From a bacterium (lineage in GTDB: Archaea > Nanobdellota > Nanobdellia > Pacearchaeales > GW2011-AR1), in the NCBI GenBank assembly GCA_030588935.1, contig JAUUWR010000001.1, positions 1-30,887 on the forward strand: DNA of 30,887 bases. Reading direction: 5' to 3'. The number at the start of each line of letters is the position of its first letter. Position 1 is the first letter of the stretch. Position numbers and translations under genes: made by a program. The notes beneath the pieces are model-generated. The model had not been told where the DNA came from. It made no database searches and was given only the letters and a program-made list of their open reading frames with translations. This document shows, piece after piece, positions 23,031 through 30,088 of this stretch.

Positions 23031-24125
23031 ATGCCAATAGAACAAGCAGACAAATTAAGACTTGAGGAATTCCTTGAGGAAATGCGGGAGTATAAAGCTC
23101 GGCATACAGAGTTGATTACAGTTTATGTTCCAGCAGGTTTTGATATTAATTTGATTACTAAGCAGTTGGAGAGTGAGAAATCTACTTGTACTAACATTAA
23201 GTCGACTACGACTAGGAAAAATGTTCAGGATGCTCTTGAGAGTTTGATAAGGTTGACTAAGGGGATGAAAAAGACGCCTAAAAATGGGGTCGCATTGTTT
23301 GCTGGAAATGTTTCTAAGACAGAGGGGCAGGATGATTTTATAACAGAGGCTTTTGAGCCTCCTGAAGGACTGAATGTAAGATTGTATAGATGTGACCAGA
23401 CTTTTGTTCTTGAACCTTTAGAGGAGATGTTGGAAGTAAAAGAGGTTTATGGGTTGGTTGCTCTTGATAGAAAAGAAGCTGCTATTGGTTTGCTGGTTGG
23501 GAAAAAAATTAAGGTTTTGCAAAAATTTGATTCTGGGGTTCCTGGAAAAACGCATAAAGGCGGGCAAAGTGCTCAAAGATTTGTAAGGATAAGGGAAGAA
23601 ATAGCTAAAAAGTTTTTTAAGAAAATAGCAGATGTGATGAAGAGAGAATTTTTTGATTTAGAAAATTTAAAAGGGATTTTGCTTGGAGGACCTGGACCTG
23701 CTAAAGAAGATTTTCTTAAGGAAGGAGATTTAGTAACTGCTTTGCAAGATAAAATTTTAGCTGTTAAAGATATTGGCTATGCTGATGAGCATGGGTTGGA
23801 GTTATTAGTTGAAGGGTCAGGAGATATTTTAGCAGAACAGGAAATTATTCATGAAAAAAAAATATTAGAGAAATTTTTTGATATGCTTGGGAAACAAAAA
23901 GATAAAACTGCTTACAAGCAAAAAGCAGTTGAGAAAGCTTTGAATTACGGGGCTGTTGATACTTTATTGCTGTCTAAGAAATTGAAAAAAGCAGATATTA
24001 AGAAGTTTGAGAAAAAAGCAAGTGAGACTGATGTTAAGGTGGAGTTGATTTCAGTTGATACTGAAGAAGGCCAGCAGTTTTGGAATTTGGGAGGGGTTGG
24101 AGGGATTTTGAGGTTTTCTGTTTAG
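23031..24125 (+). CDS. prf1: Peptide chain release factor aRF1 (short form)
   Basis: It terminates translation at all three stop codons in the eukaryote-like way. Domain 1 carries NIKS (55-58) for stop-codon decoding. Domain 2 carries GGQ (177-179, in HKGGQSAQRF), whose glutamine triggers peptidyl-tRNA hydrolysis. Domain 3 (about 260-364) should bind aRF3/aEF1A. At 364 aa it is about 50 aa shorter than usual archaeal aRF1. The segment of domain 3 that normally holds a CxxC...CxxC zinc mini-domain is missing, and KKLKKADIKKFEKKAS runs straight into VKVELISVDTEEGQQF. A family A leader precedes it. Confidence 0.95.
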   Translation: MPIEQADKLRLEEFLEEMREYKARHTELITVYVPAGFDINLITKQLESEKSTCTNIKSTTTRKNVQDALESLIRLTKGMKKTPKNGVALFAGNVSKTEGQDDFITEAFEPPEGLNVRLYRCDQTFVLEPLEEMLEVKEVYGLVALDRKEAAIGLLVGKKIKVLQKFDSGVPGKTHKGGQSAQRFVRIREEIAKKFFKKIADVMKREFFDLENLKGILLGGPGPAKEDFLKEGDLVTALQDKILAVKDIGYADEHGLELLVEGSGDILAEQEIIHEKKILEKFFDMLGKQKDKTAYKQKAVEKALNYGAVDTLLLSKKLKKADIKKFEKKASETDVKVELISVDTEEGQQFWNLGGVGGILRFSV

Positions 24126-24164
24126 GATAATAATTTTTATAAATGATAGAAATCTATAATTAAT

Positions 24165-24350
24165 ATGAAAGAAGATTATAGTGAGGTAGTTAGGAAATAT
24201 AAGGGTCGTCCTCTTACTTTTGAAGAGGAGAGAGAATTATGTGTTAATTCTATAAAAAGGATAGGGCCTTTTTTGAGAGAATTTGAAAGAGCTCATATAG
24301 AAAGTTTATCTGAAGCTATTAGAAAGGGAGTAACTTGTTATGCTGCTTAG
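24165..24350 (+). CDS. Hypothetical small protein, 61 aa
   Basis: Charged helical peptide with two cysteines that are far apart. TTTTTATAAATG about 25-30 nt upstream of the ATG is a good TATA box for a leaderless transcript, which makes a real gene likely. It lies between prf1 and scpB on the same strand, with short gaps. No family is recognised. Confidence 0.55.
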   Translation: MKEDYSEVVRKYKGRPLTFEEERELCVNSIKRIGPFLREFERAHIESLSEAIRKGVTCYAA

Positions 24351-24394
24351 TCTACTATCAAAATATTTATAATCTGATTCTTATTAGTTAATTA

Positions 24395-24979
24395 ATGGAA
24401 AAAGAGAAATATGTGACATCTGAGACAGTGAAAGAAATGGATGAAGCAGGGGAAAGAGAAGGTTTGAAGAAATTAGAGGCAGCTTTATTTTTGTCTGCAA
24501 AGTTTTTGACATTGCAGGAATTAGTTATGTTGACTGATATTAACCCGCTTATGATTAAGGAATTGCTTAATAAGTTGATTGAGAAATATAATAAAGAGGA
24601 TTCTGCGATTGAGATTGTTGTTAAAGAAAATATGTGGAAAATGGATGTTAGGCAGGAATATGTTCATATGATTAATAAATTAGCAACAGGAAGTGCAGAG
24701 TTTAGCAAAACAGAACAAGAGACATTGGCTGTAATTGCATATAAACAGCCTGTTAAACAATCTGTTGTAATTAAGATAAGAGGGAACAAGGCTTACGAGC
24801 ATGTTAAAAAATTTATCGATGTTGGATTGGTTAGTGCCAAGAAATCTGGGAGAACAAAAGAATTAAAATTAAGTGATGATTTTTTTGAGTATTTCCACTT
24901 GCAGAAAAAAGAAGGAAAGATTATTGGTATTGAAGAGAAAGGGGAAAGAGAAGCAATAATGAATGACAATAATTCTTAA
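24395..24979 (+). CDS. scpB: Chromosome segregation/condensation protein ScpB
   Basis: This 194-aa protein has the two winged-helix domains of ScpB, the kite subunit that dimerises and binds the kleisin ScpA in the SMC condensin complex. The N-terminal domain (about 22-90) starts LEAALFLSAKFLTLQELVML. The second (about 98-170) has the characteristic SKTEQETLAVIAYKQPVKQS and KIRGNKAYEHVKKFIDVGLV. The C-terminus ends in a short acidic tail. SMC and ScpA are not in this window. It lies 34 nt before the glycosyltransferase gene and may be co-transcribed with it. Confidence 0.93.
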   Translation: MEKEKYVTSETVKEMDEAGEREGLKKLEAALFLSAKFLTLQELVMLTDINPLMIKELLNKLIEKYNKEDSAIEIVVKENMWKMDVRQEYVHMINKLATGSAEFSKTEQETLAVIAYKQPVKQSVVIKIRGNKAYEHVKKFIDVGLVSAKKSGRTKELKLSDDFFEYFHLQKKEGKIIGIEEKGEREAIMNDNNS

Positions 24980-25013
24980 ATAGATAATTTTTATTCTTAA
25001 ACAGAAAAGAAGA

Positions 25014-26255
25014 ATGGAATTTATAGAATTTATTATATATGCGTCGATTTATATTGGATTAATTGCCACAAGTTTTTATGTTTTAAGTTTTATTGCTGGA
25101 AAAAAAGAGAAGCCATTGTTTTTTAAAGATAATGAATTGCCCAAAGTTTCTGTGATAATCCCTGTTTGGAATGAGGAAAAAACCATTAGAAGGACTTTGA
25201 ATTCTATTTTAGCTTCTGATTATCCTAAGGGAAAATTAGAAGTTATTGTTGTAAATGATGGGAGCACAGATAATAGTTTAGCAATTGCAAAAAAATTTGA
25301 ATGCAAAAATGTAAGAGTCTTTTCTAAGAAAAATGGGGGGAAATCTAATGCTCTTAATTTTGGAATTAAGAAGGCTAAAGGAGAAATTATATTCAGTATG
25401 GATGCAGATACTATTGTTGAACCATATAGCTTGAAAAGAATGATTAGATATTTTAAAGATGAAAAAGTCGTGATAGTTAGTCCAGCTATTTTAGTCTATA
25501 ATCCAAAAACTATTTTAGAGAGGATTCAACATATAGAATTTTTATTAGGGCTTTTTTTAAGAAAAACTTTTTCATTTTTAAATGCAATTCATATAACTCC
25601 TGGTGCTTTTTCAGCAGTTAGAAAAAGTTTTTTTGATAAATATGGGGGATATGATGAAAAGAACATAACTGAGGATTTAGAATTAACTTTAAGGGCGCAG
25701 TATCATGGTTATAAGGTTGAAAATGCTCCTAATGCTCCTGCTTATGCAGTTGCTGAAGGAAAATTTATTAGATTAGTAAAACAGAGAAGAAGATGGTATA
25801 GTGGTTTGATGAAAAATTTGTGGGATTATAGGAAAATCATAAGTCCTAAATATGGGGATATGGGATTATTTGTTATACCTATTGCAATAATTAGTATTTT
25901 TTTTGCAATTATTGTTACTCTTTATATGTTTTTTAAAGTTCTTTTTGACATAAAGAATGAATTGCTTTTTTTAAGCAGTGCAAATTTTGACTTTGGCAGT
26001 GTTTGGGAAATAAATAAATATATTGTAGAAAGGTTTTTCTTTTTATTATTTACAAATCCTGTTTTTGTATTTATATTATTTTTTATGATTATCTTTGCAG
26101 GATATTTGTTTTATGCTTCGAAGAAATTAAAAAGAAAATCCAAATGGGTTATTAATCTTCCTTTGTTTATTATGTTTTTTGCAGTTCTTTTTGGATTTTG
26201 GTGGCTTGTTTCTATTGTTTATACAATATTTAATAAAAAAGTTTCTTGGAGATAA
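25014..26255 (+). CDS. Processive family 2 glycosyltransferase (membrane)
   Basis: This inverting GT2 enzyme is of the cellulose/hyaluronan/poly-GlcNAc synthase type. It has 413 aa: an N-terminal membrane segment (about 6-27), a cytosolic catalytic domain (about 45-270) and three or four C-terminal membrane helices (about 283-312, 345-369, 383-407). The signatures are VVNDGSTD (D82), SMDADT (D130, D132), the base motif TED (E220-D221), and QRRRW (Q257-W261), the QxxRW motif of processive enzymes. The product sugar is unknown; an extracellular or cell-surface polysaccharide is likely. It follows scpB by 34 nt and precedes a membrane-anchored gene by 42 nt. Confidence 0.92.
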   Translation: MEFIEFIIYASIYIGLIATSFYVLSFIAGKKEKPLFFKDNELPKVSVIIPVWNEEKTIRRTLNSILASDYPKGKLEVIVVNDGSTDNSLAIAKKFECKNVRVFSKKNGGKSNALNFGIKKAKGEIIFSMDADTIVEPYSLKRMIRYFKDEKVVIVSPAILVYNPKTILERIQHIEFLLGLFLRKTFSFLNAIHITPGAFSAVRKSFFDKYGGYDEKNITEDLELTLRAQYHGYKVENAPNAPAYAVAEGKFIRLVKQRRRWYSGLMKNLWDYRKIISPKYGDMGLFVIPIAIISIFFAIIVTLYMFFKVLFDIKNELLFLSSANFDFGSVWEINKYIVERFFFLLFTNPVFVFILFFMIIFAGYLFYASKKLKRKSKWVINLPLFIMFFAVLFGFWWLVSIVYTIFNKKVSWR

Positions 26256-26297
26256 AATCATATAAATTTATATAAACTTAAGATAATCATTTCAAAA

Positions 26298-26942
26298 ATG
26301 GAAAAAAGGCAGATTCAAAGTGGAAGGAGATATATCTTGGCATTTTTGATTGGGACATTTATCTTTCTTAATGGTTTTGTTTTGACATATTCTTTTTCTT
26401 ATTTAGAATATCAAAGAGTTTCTAGGATTCAAGCGGAAATTTCCTATCAATTATTCCAAAACAAACTTAAATATTATCTTTTTGATGAAGATATTTGTTC
26501 TGCAGATTTATTAGTTGAACTTTCTGAAGATCTTGGATTTCAGGGAAGAATTATTGATGATTTGGAGAGAAAACTAGGCAAGAATGATAAAAGGGTTTTA
26601 TTTAGAAAAAAATTTTATACTTTAATGGAATTAGAACATTTTGAATTTATAAAAAGGATTAATAAAGAATGTGGGGCTGAAATCCCCACTGTTTTGTTTT
26701 TTTATTCAAATGATGATTTAGATTTAAAGAAAGGTGAAGAATTAGGAGAATTATTGGGTGTGGTTTATCGGAGAAATCCGGAAATAAAAATATATTCTTT
26801 TGATATAAATCTGGATAGCGATTTGATTAAAATGTTAAAAGAGAAATATGAAGTAGAAGAACTTTTGACTGTTGTTATTAATGAAGAAATAAAGGTTGTG
26901 CATCCAAAGAATATTAATGAAATTGAACAGTATTTGGAGTGA
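26298..26942 (+). CDS. Membrane-anchored protein with thioredoxin-like C-terminal region
   Basis: 214 aa. One N-terminal membrane helix (about 12-33, YILAFLIGTFIFLNGFVLTY) follows a basic start and acts as a signal anchor. An acidic helical stretch comes next, then a C-terminal domain (about 130-214) with TVLFFYSNDD, IKIYSFDINLDSDLI and LTVVINEEIKVVHP. This ordering of strands and helices resembles a thioredoxin fold without a CxxC redox motif. It lies 42 nt downstream of the glycosyltransferase in the same direction, with its own weak TATA-like region. The fold assignment is uncertain. Confidence 0.68.
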   Translation: MEKRQIQSGRRYILAFLIGTFIFLNGFVLTYSFSYLEYQRVSRIQAEISYQLFQNKLKYYLFDEDICSADLLVELSEDLGFQGRIIDDLERKLGKNDKRVLFRKKFYTLMELEHFEFIKRINKECGAEIPTVLFFYSNDDLDLKKGEELGELLGVVYRRNPEIKIYSFDINLDSDLIKMLKEKYEVEELLTVVINEEIKVVHPKNINEIEQYLE

Positions 26943-27001
26943 TTTTATAATATACATTTAATCACAAATTTATTTAAAAAAGGGGTTATTATAATATTAT
27001 T

Positions 27002-28024
27002 ATGGAAAAATGTGGGATGTGTGGGGTTGATGGCGAAAAAGTAAGACTTTTTGATGCTATTTGTGATGGCAGAATGGAATGTATTTGCGAAAGATGTTCT
27101 ATAATAGAAAATGTTCCAATTATAAAAAAACCAGAAGCATCTCAGTTAAAAGAAGCTGAGAAAGGGTTTGGTGTTTATAAAAGAATGAGGAAGTTATCTG
27201 GGATGAAGGATGTTAAAGAAGAAAAGACTTTTTTTATTGAAGATAAGCTGAAGGAGTTGGACAAAAAGCCAGAACTTGAGCTTCCTGAAAAAGATAAATT
27301 GAATTTGATTGAATATTATCATTGGGAAATTATGAAGAACAGAAGGAGGAAAGGATTTTCTCAGAAACAGTTGGCAGAAGTTTTGGGAGAATCTGAGGCA
27401 GCTATCCAAATGATTGAGAAGGCAAAGCTTCCTGAAAATACTGAGGTTTTAGTGAGGAAATTAGAGCAGTTTTTTCAGATTAAGTTGAGAAGGATTAGTG
27501 AGATGGAAAGAATTATGGAAAAGAAAAGACAAGAACAAAAACCTGTTCTTTTGGATGAGCAGGGAGAGAAATTAGATGTTATTCCTGAACCAGAGATTGA
27601 AGCTCTTGAATTAGAGTCAATTCCTGGATTAGAGATTGAGGAATTTGGAATAATTAGTGAAGAAGGAGGGAAAATTGATGAGATTCAGGAAGAGTCAGAA
27701 GTTGAAGAAGAAAAAGACTTGGAGGGGATGGATATGGAAAAAGGAGAGTTTGATATAAATAAAGCAGATGTTAGTGCTGTTAGGATTGGAGATTTGAAAG
27801 AATTGCATAGAAGAAAAATAGAAGCAACCAAGCAAGAAAGAATTGAGGAACAGAAAAAAATTGAAGAAAGACAGAGACTTGTTGAAGCGAGAAAAGAAGA
27901 GTTTAGATTGAAGAGAGAAAAAGAGTCAAGAAAGTTGGATGAAGTTTTTGGAGGGGCTGAGTTATTGGAAGAGTCAGAAGAGGATTTTGAAAAAAGAGGG
28001 GAGTTTGATGAGGAGTTGGTTTGA
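27002..28024 (+). CDS. MBF1-like zinc-finger/HTH protein with long charged tail
   Basis: The 340-aa protein starts with a zinc finger (C4xxC7, C29xxC32), then a linker, then an XRE-type HTH at about 107-160 (NRRRKGFSQKQLAEVLGESE, AAIQMIEKAKLP, VRKLEQFFQI). This is the layout of archaeal MBF1, a bridging factor between TBP and the ribosome or regulators (family knowledge). MBF1 is usually about 160 aa; here a further 180 residues form a glutamate-rich acidic region (about 200-250) and a basic/acidic coiled coil (about 262-320, RKIEATKQERIEEQKKIEER). TTTAAAAAAGGGG lies about 30 nt before the ATG. It heads a cluster with 28026 and rpoL. Confidence 0.82.
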   Translation: MEKCGMCGVDGEKVRLFDAICDGRMECICERCSIIENVPIIKKPEASQLKEAEKGFGVYKRMRKLSGMKDVKEEKTFFIEDKLKELDKKPELELPEKDKLNLIEYYHWEIMKNRRRKGFSQKQLAEVLGESEAAIQMIEKAKLPENTEVLVRKLEQFFQIKLRRISEMERIMEKKRQEQKPVLLDEQGEKLDVIPEPEIEALELESIPGLEIEEFGIISEEGGKIDEIQEESEVEEEKDLEGMDMEKGEFDINKADVSAVRIGDLKELHRRKIEATKQERIEEQKKIEERQRLVEARKEEFRLKREKESRKLDEVFGGAELLEESEEDFEKRGEFDEELV

Positions 28025-28025
28025 G

Positions 28026-28259
28026 ATGAGTGAAAATGAATATGCAAGACGTTTAGTTAAAATAACAAGGGTTATGGTAAATAGTTCAACAGGCATATCT
28101 TTATTTAAATGTGAGGTGTCTAAAAAGGAATCAACTCATACATATGATTTTAATCCTAGTAATCCTGAACATTTTGCAAAATTTGTAAAACAGACCCTTA
28201 ATTATATGAATCCAGATACTGCTAAAAAAATTAAAAAATATTTATTAGAAAACCTTTAA
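28026..28259 (+). CDS. Hypothetical protein, 77 aa, coupled to the MBF1-like gene
   Basis: The start ATG follows the stop of the upstream gene after a single base, so translation is probably coupled. The product reads MSENEYARRLVKITRVMVN, then a beta-like GISLFKCEVSKKE, then a C-terminal helical part EHFAKFVKQTLNYM. No known family is recognised. It lies 24 nt before rpoL, but a TATA-like TTTAAAAAC at its end suggests rpoL also has its own promoter. Confidence 0.72.
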   Translation: MSENEYARRLVKITRVMVNSSTGISLFKCEVSKKESTHTYDFNPSNPEHFAKFVKQTLNYMNPDTAKKIKKYLLENL

Positions 28260-28283
28260 AAACACACTTTTTCTAACTTATTT

Positions 28284-28547
28284 ATGGAAATAAAGATTCT
28301 TAAAGATGAAAAAAATGAATTAGAAGTTCAGTTAAATAATCAGACAGTGGCTGAGCTTGTTAGGGTTTATTTAAACAAGGATGATTGTGTTGAATTAGGT
28401 GCATGGAAAAGAGAACATTATAGCAAGCCAGTTATTTTGAAGGTTATTAGTAAAGGAAAATCAGCTAAAAAGGCGCTGCATGATGCAATTACTAAAGCTC
28501 AGAAAGATTTGAAGAGATATGGTGAAGAATTTAAAAAGGCTAAATGA
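28284..28547 (+). CDS. rpoL: DNA-directed RNA polymerase subunit L (Rpb11 homologue)
   Basis: 87 aa, the usual length. RpoL pairs with RpoD to form the assembly platform of archaeal RNA polymerase. The N-terminus MEIKILKDEKNELEVQLNNQ, the V...LVRVYLNKDDCVELGAW segment (about 23-42), and the closing ISKGKSAKKALHDAITKAQK are the Rpb11/L pattern. The usual HTLxNLLR helix is written as TVAELVRVYL, a divergent form. Its neighbours are the MBF1-like gene and the small coupled gene. Confidence 0.88.
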   Translation: MEIKILKDEKNELEVQLNNQTVAELVRVYLNKDDCVELGAWKREHYSKPVILKVISKGKSAKKALHDAITKAQKDLKRYGEEFKKAK

Positions 28548-28559
28548 TATTATAGACAA

Positions 28560-28826
28560 GGATAATATTTGAAAAATTTGGAAGACAAGTCTACAGAAAA
28601 TTCTAATAGAATTTTCTGTCTATTCAACTCTTACGAGATTGAACATAACCAAATTTTCCTACTTAATCTATAGTGCTAAAATTATCACTTTTGGAAGATG
28701 AGGAGATTAAGCTTGAGAGAAAATATAATTAAGCGATAAAGATAAAAATCCATAAACCCCCAGATAATCATTATAGATAAAGGGGATTTTAAGGGGCAAA
28801 GCCCCTTAAGTAAATAAAATAATAAA
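28560..28826 (+). promoter_or_regulatory. Recurrent structured leader (large hairpin variant) of 28827
   Basis: A closing helix AAAATTTGG (28573-28581)/CCAAATTTT (28649-28657) encloses a perfect 12-bp hairpin (28593-28604 with 28608-28619, loop AAT) and a smaller one (TCAACTC 28624-28630 with GAG...TTGA 28635-28642). ATCTATA (28666-28672) and TATAGAT (28772-28778) then enclose TTGGAAGATGAGGAG and GATTAAGC. Just before the ATG, TTAAGGGGC (28789-28797) pairs with GCCCCTTAA (28801-28809). The overall order matches the leader at 15165. No protein-coding frame is seen in this gap. Confidence 0.65.
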
Positions 28827-29111
28827 ATGGCAGTAAAAAAATTTAGCGAGAGAAAAGAAGCGTGGTTTAGGATTATTGTTCTTATAGTTAGCGGGGTAAT
28901 TTTAGGAATTTGGAAAGCACTGACACAAATATTGGCTATTGTTAATTGGTTTATAACTGTTTTTTCTGGGAAAAGAAATAAGGAATTGGCAGATTTTTGC
29001 GAGTATTGGAATACTGAGATTTATAAATTTATAAGATATATAACTTTTGTTTCAAATAAAAGGCCTTTTCCATTTAGCAATATGGAAAGGATGAGTAAGT
29101 TTGAGAAATAA
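28827..29111 (+). CDS. Small membrane protein, DUF4389-like
   Basis: 94 aa with one or two hydrophobic segments (about 14-27 and 32-46, RIIVLIVSGVILGIW and ILAIVNWFITVFSG). The ending matches the DUF4389 pattern: GKRNKELADFCEYWNTEIYK (about 48-67), then FIRYITFVSNKRPFPFS (about 68-84), that is, a G-R/K-x-P/N-x-x-L loop, an aromatic helix and a PFP-type tail. DUF4389 proteins are membrane proteins of unknown function. The gene stands alone behind the longest leader in the window. Confidence 0.7.
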   Translation: MAVKKFSERKEAWFRIIVLIVSGVILGIWKALTQILAIVNWFITVFSGKRNKELADFCEYWNTEIYKFIRYITFVSNKRPFPFSNMERMSKFEK

Positions 29112-29119
29112 GAAATTAT

Positions 29120-29290
29120 TATTAATTCTGGAATACAATAATGCTTATAATATAATTCTATTTTATTAATAATATAAAAATATTACGCTTGAAAGATGAG
29201 AAGCTTAAAGGATCATAATACTAAAGCTTCTAAGAGCAGAGCTTATTAATTTGTAAGATATAGATAAAAAATAATATAAAAAAATAAAAA
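29120..29290 (+). promoter_or_regulatory. Recurrent structured leader (family A) of radB
   Basis: It reads AATATTACGCTTGAAAGATG, AGAAGCTT, a 17-nt loop, AAGCTTCT, AGAGCAGAGC, TTATTAATTTGTAAGATAT, then A-rich sequence to the ATG. AGAAGCTT (29199-29206) pairs perfectly with AAGCTTCT (29224-29231). The primary sequence of the right arm differs from other copies while pairing is kept, which supports a structured RNA or DNA. Confidence 0.62.
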
Positions 29291-30037
29291 ATGGAAGAAA
29301 AAAATAAGACCATGAATAAAATCATGACAGGAAGCCATGACTTGAATAAATGGCTGAATGGAGGTTATGAGAAAGATGTGATAACTTTGTTTTATGGACC
29401 TTATGCAAGCGGGAAAAGTAATTTTGTTATGCTGGCTGCGTGCCATCAGGCAAAAAAAGGAAAGAAAATTATTTATATTGATACAGAAGCAGGGTTTTCT
29501 GTTGATAGGATTAATCAGATTACAGGGAATCTGCCGGAGTTTGTGCTGAAAAATATTGTGATTTTAAAGCCGATAAATTTTCAAGAGCAGAAAAACGCTT
29601 TTTTGAAATTAGTTAAAGAGCTGAAGGAGAGCAAGAATATTGGCTTGATTGTTGTTGATAGTATGACTATGTTGTATAGACTTGAGTTAGCAGAGGCGCG
29701 TAAAAAAAGTGTGGAGGAGGTTCAGAAAGTTAATTCTGATTTAGCTAAACAAATGAGAGCTCTTTTTGAAATTGCCCGGAAGCGCGGGATTCCTGTTTTA
29801 ATTACAAGCCAGGTTTATGCTGAGTTTTTGAGTGATGAGGATTGGCTTGCTGGGAAAGAAGCAGGTGTTAATGTTGTTGGGGGAGATTTACTGAAATATT
29901 GGAGCAAGTGCATAATTGAATTGCAGAATAAAGGCGGAAAAAAGAAAGCGATTATTCGGAAGCATCGCTCGCTTCCTGAAAAAGAATTGAATTTTGAGAT
30001 TGTTGATGAGGGGGTTAGGAAGAGGGGGTGGTTGTGA
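29291..30037 (+). CDS. radB: DNA repair and recombination protein RadB
   Basis: RadB is the archaeal RecA/RadA paralogue that helps RadA in homologous recombination. The 248-aa protein lacks the RadA N-terminal HhH domain, as expected. Walker A is GPYASGKS (36-43, K42), Walker B is LIVVDSMT (near 120-127), and the segment ALFEIARKRGIPVLITSQVY gives the sensor region (near 158-177). KWLNGGYEKDVITLFYG at the N-terminus is typical of the family. A basic C-terminal KKKAIIRKHRSLPE follows. It is a single gene with its own leader, 51 nt before the dihydroorotase gene. Confidence 0.95.
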   Translation: MEEKNKTMNKIMTGSHDLNKWLNGGYEKDVITLFYGPYASGKSNFVMLAACHQAKKGKKIIYIDTEAGFSVDRINQITGNLPEFVLKNIVILKPINFQEQKNAFLKLVKELKESKNIGLIVVDSMTMLYRLELAEARKKSVEEVQKVNSDLAKQMRALFEIARKRGIPVLITSQVYAEFLSDEDWLAGKEAGVNVVGGDLLKYWSKCIIELQNKGGKKKAIIRKHRSLPEKELNFEIVDEGVRKRGWL

Positions 30038-30088
30038 TATATTTTGTATTATAGATTTATTTTTAAAGAGCTTTTATGTTTTATTTTT

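Noticed and set aside
27685..28047. Serine-rich minus-strand frame opposite the MBF1-like gene
   Set aside because: Its repetitive serine/phenylalanine composition is what the reverse strand of a glutamate/lysine-rich gene gives; no promoter or start context supports it.
28789..28809. Transcription terminator at TTAAGGGGC-AAA-GCCCCTTAA
   Set aside because: No T-run follows, and it lies 17 nt before a start codon on the gene strand; archaeal termination does not need such a hairpin. A leader role is preferred.
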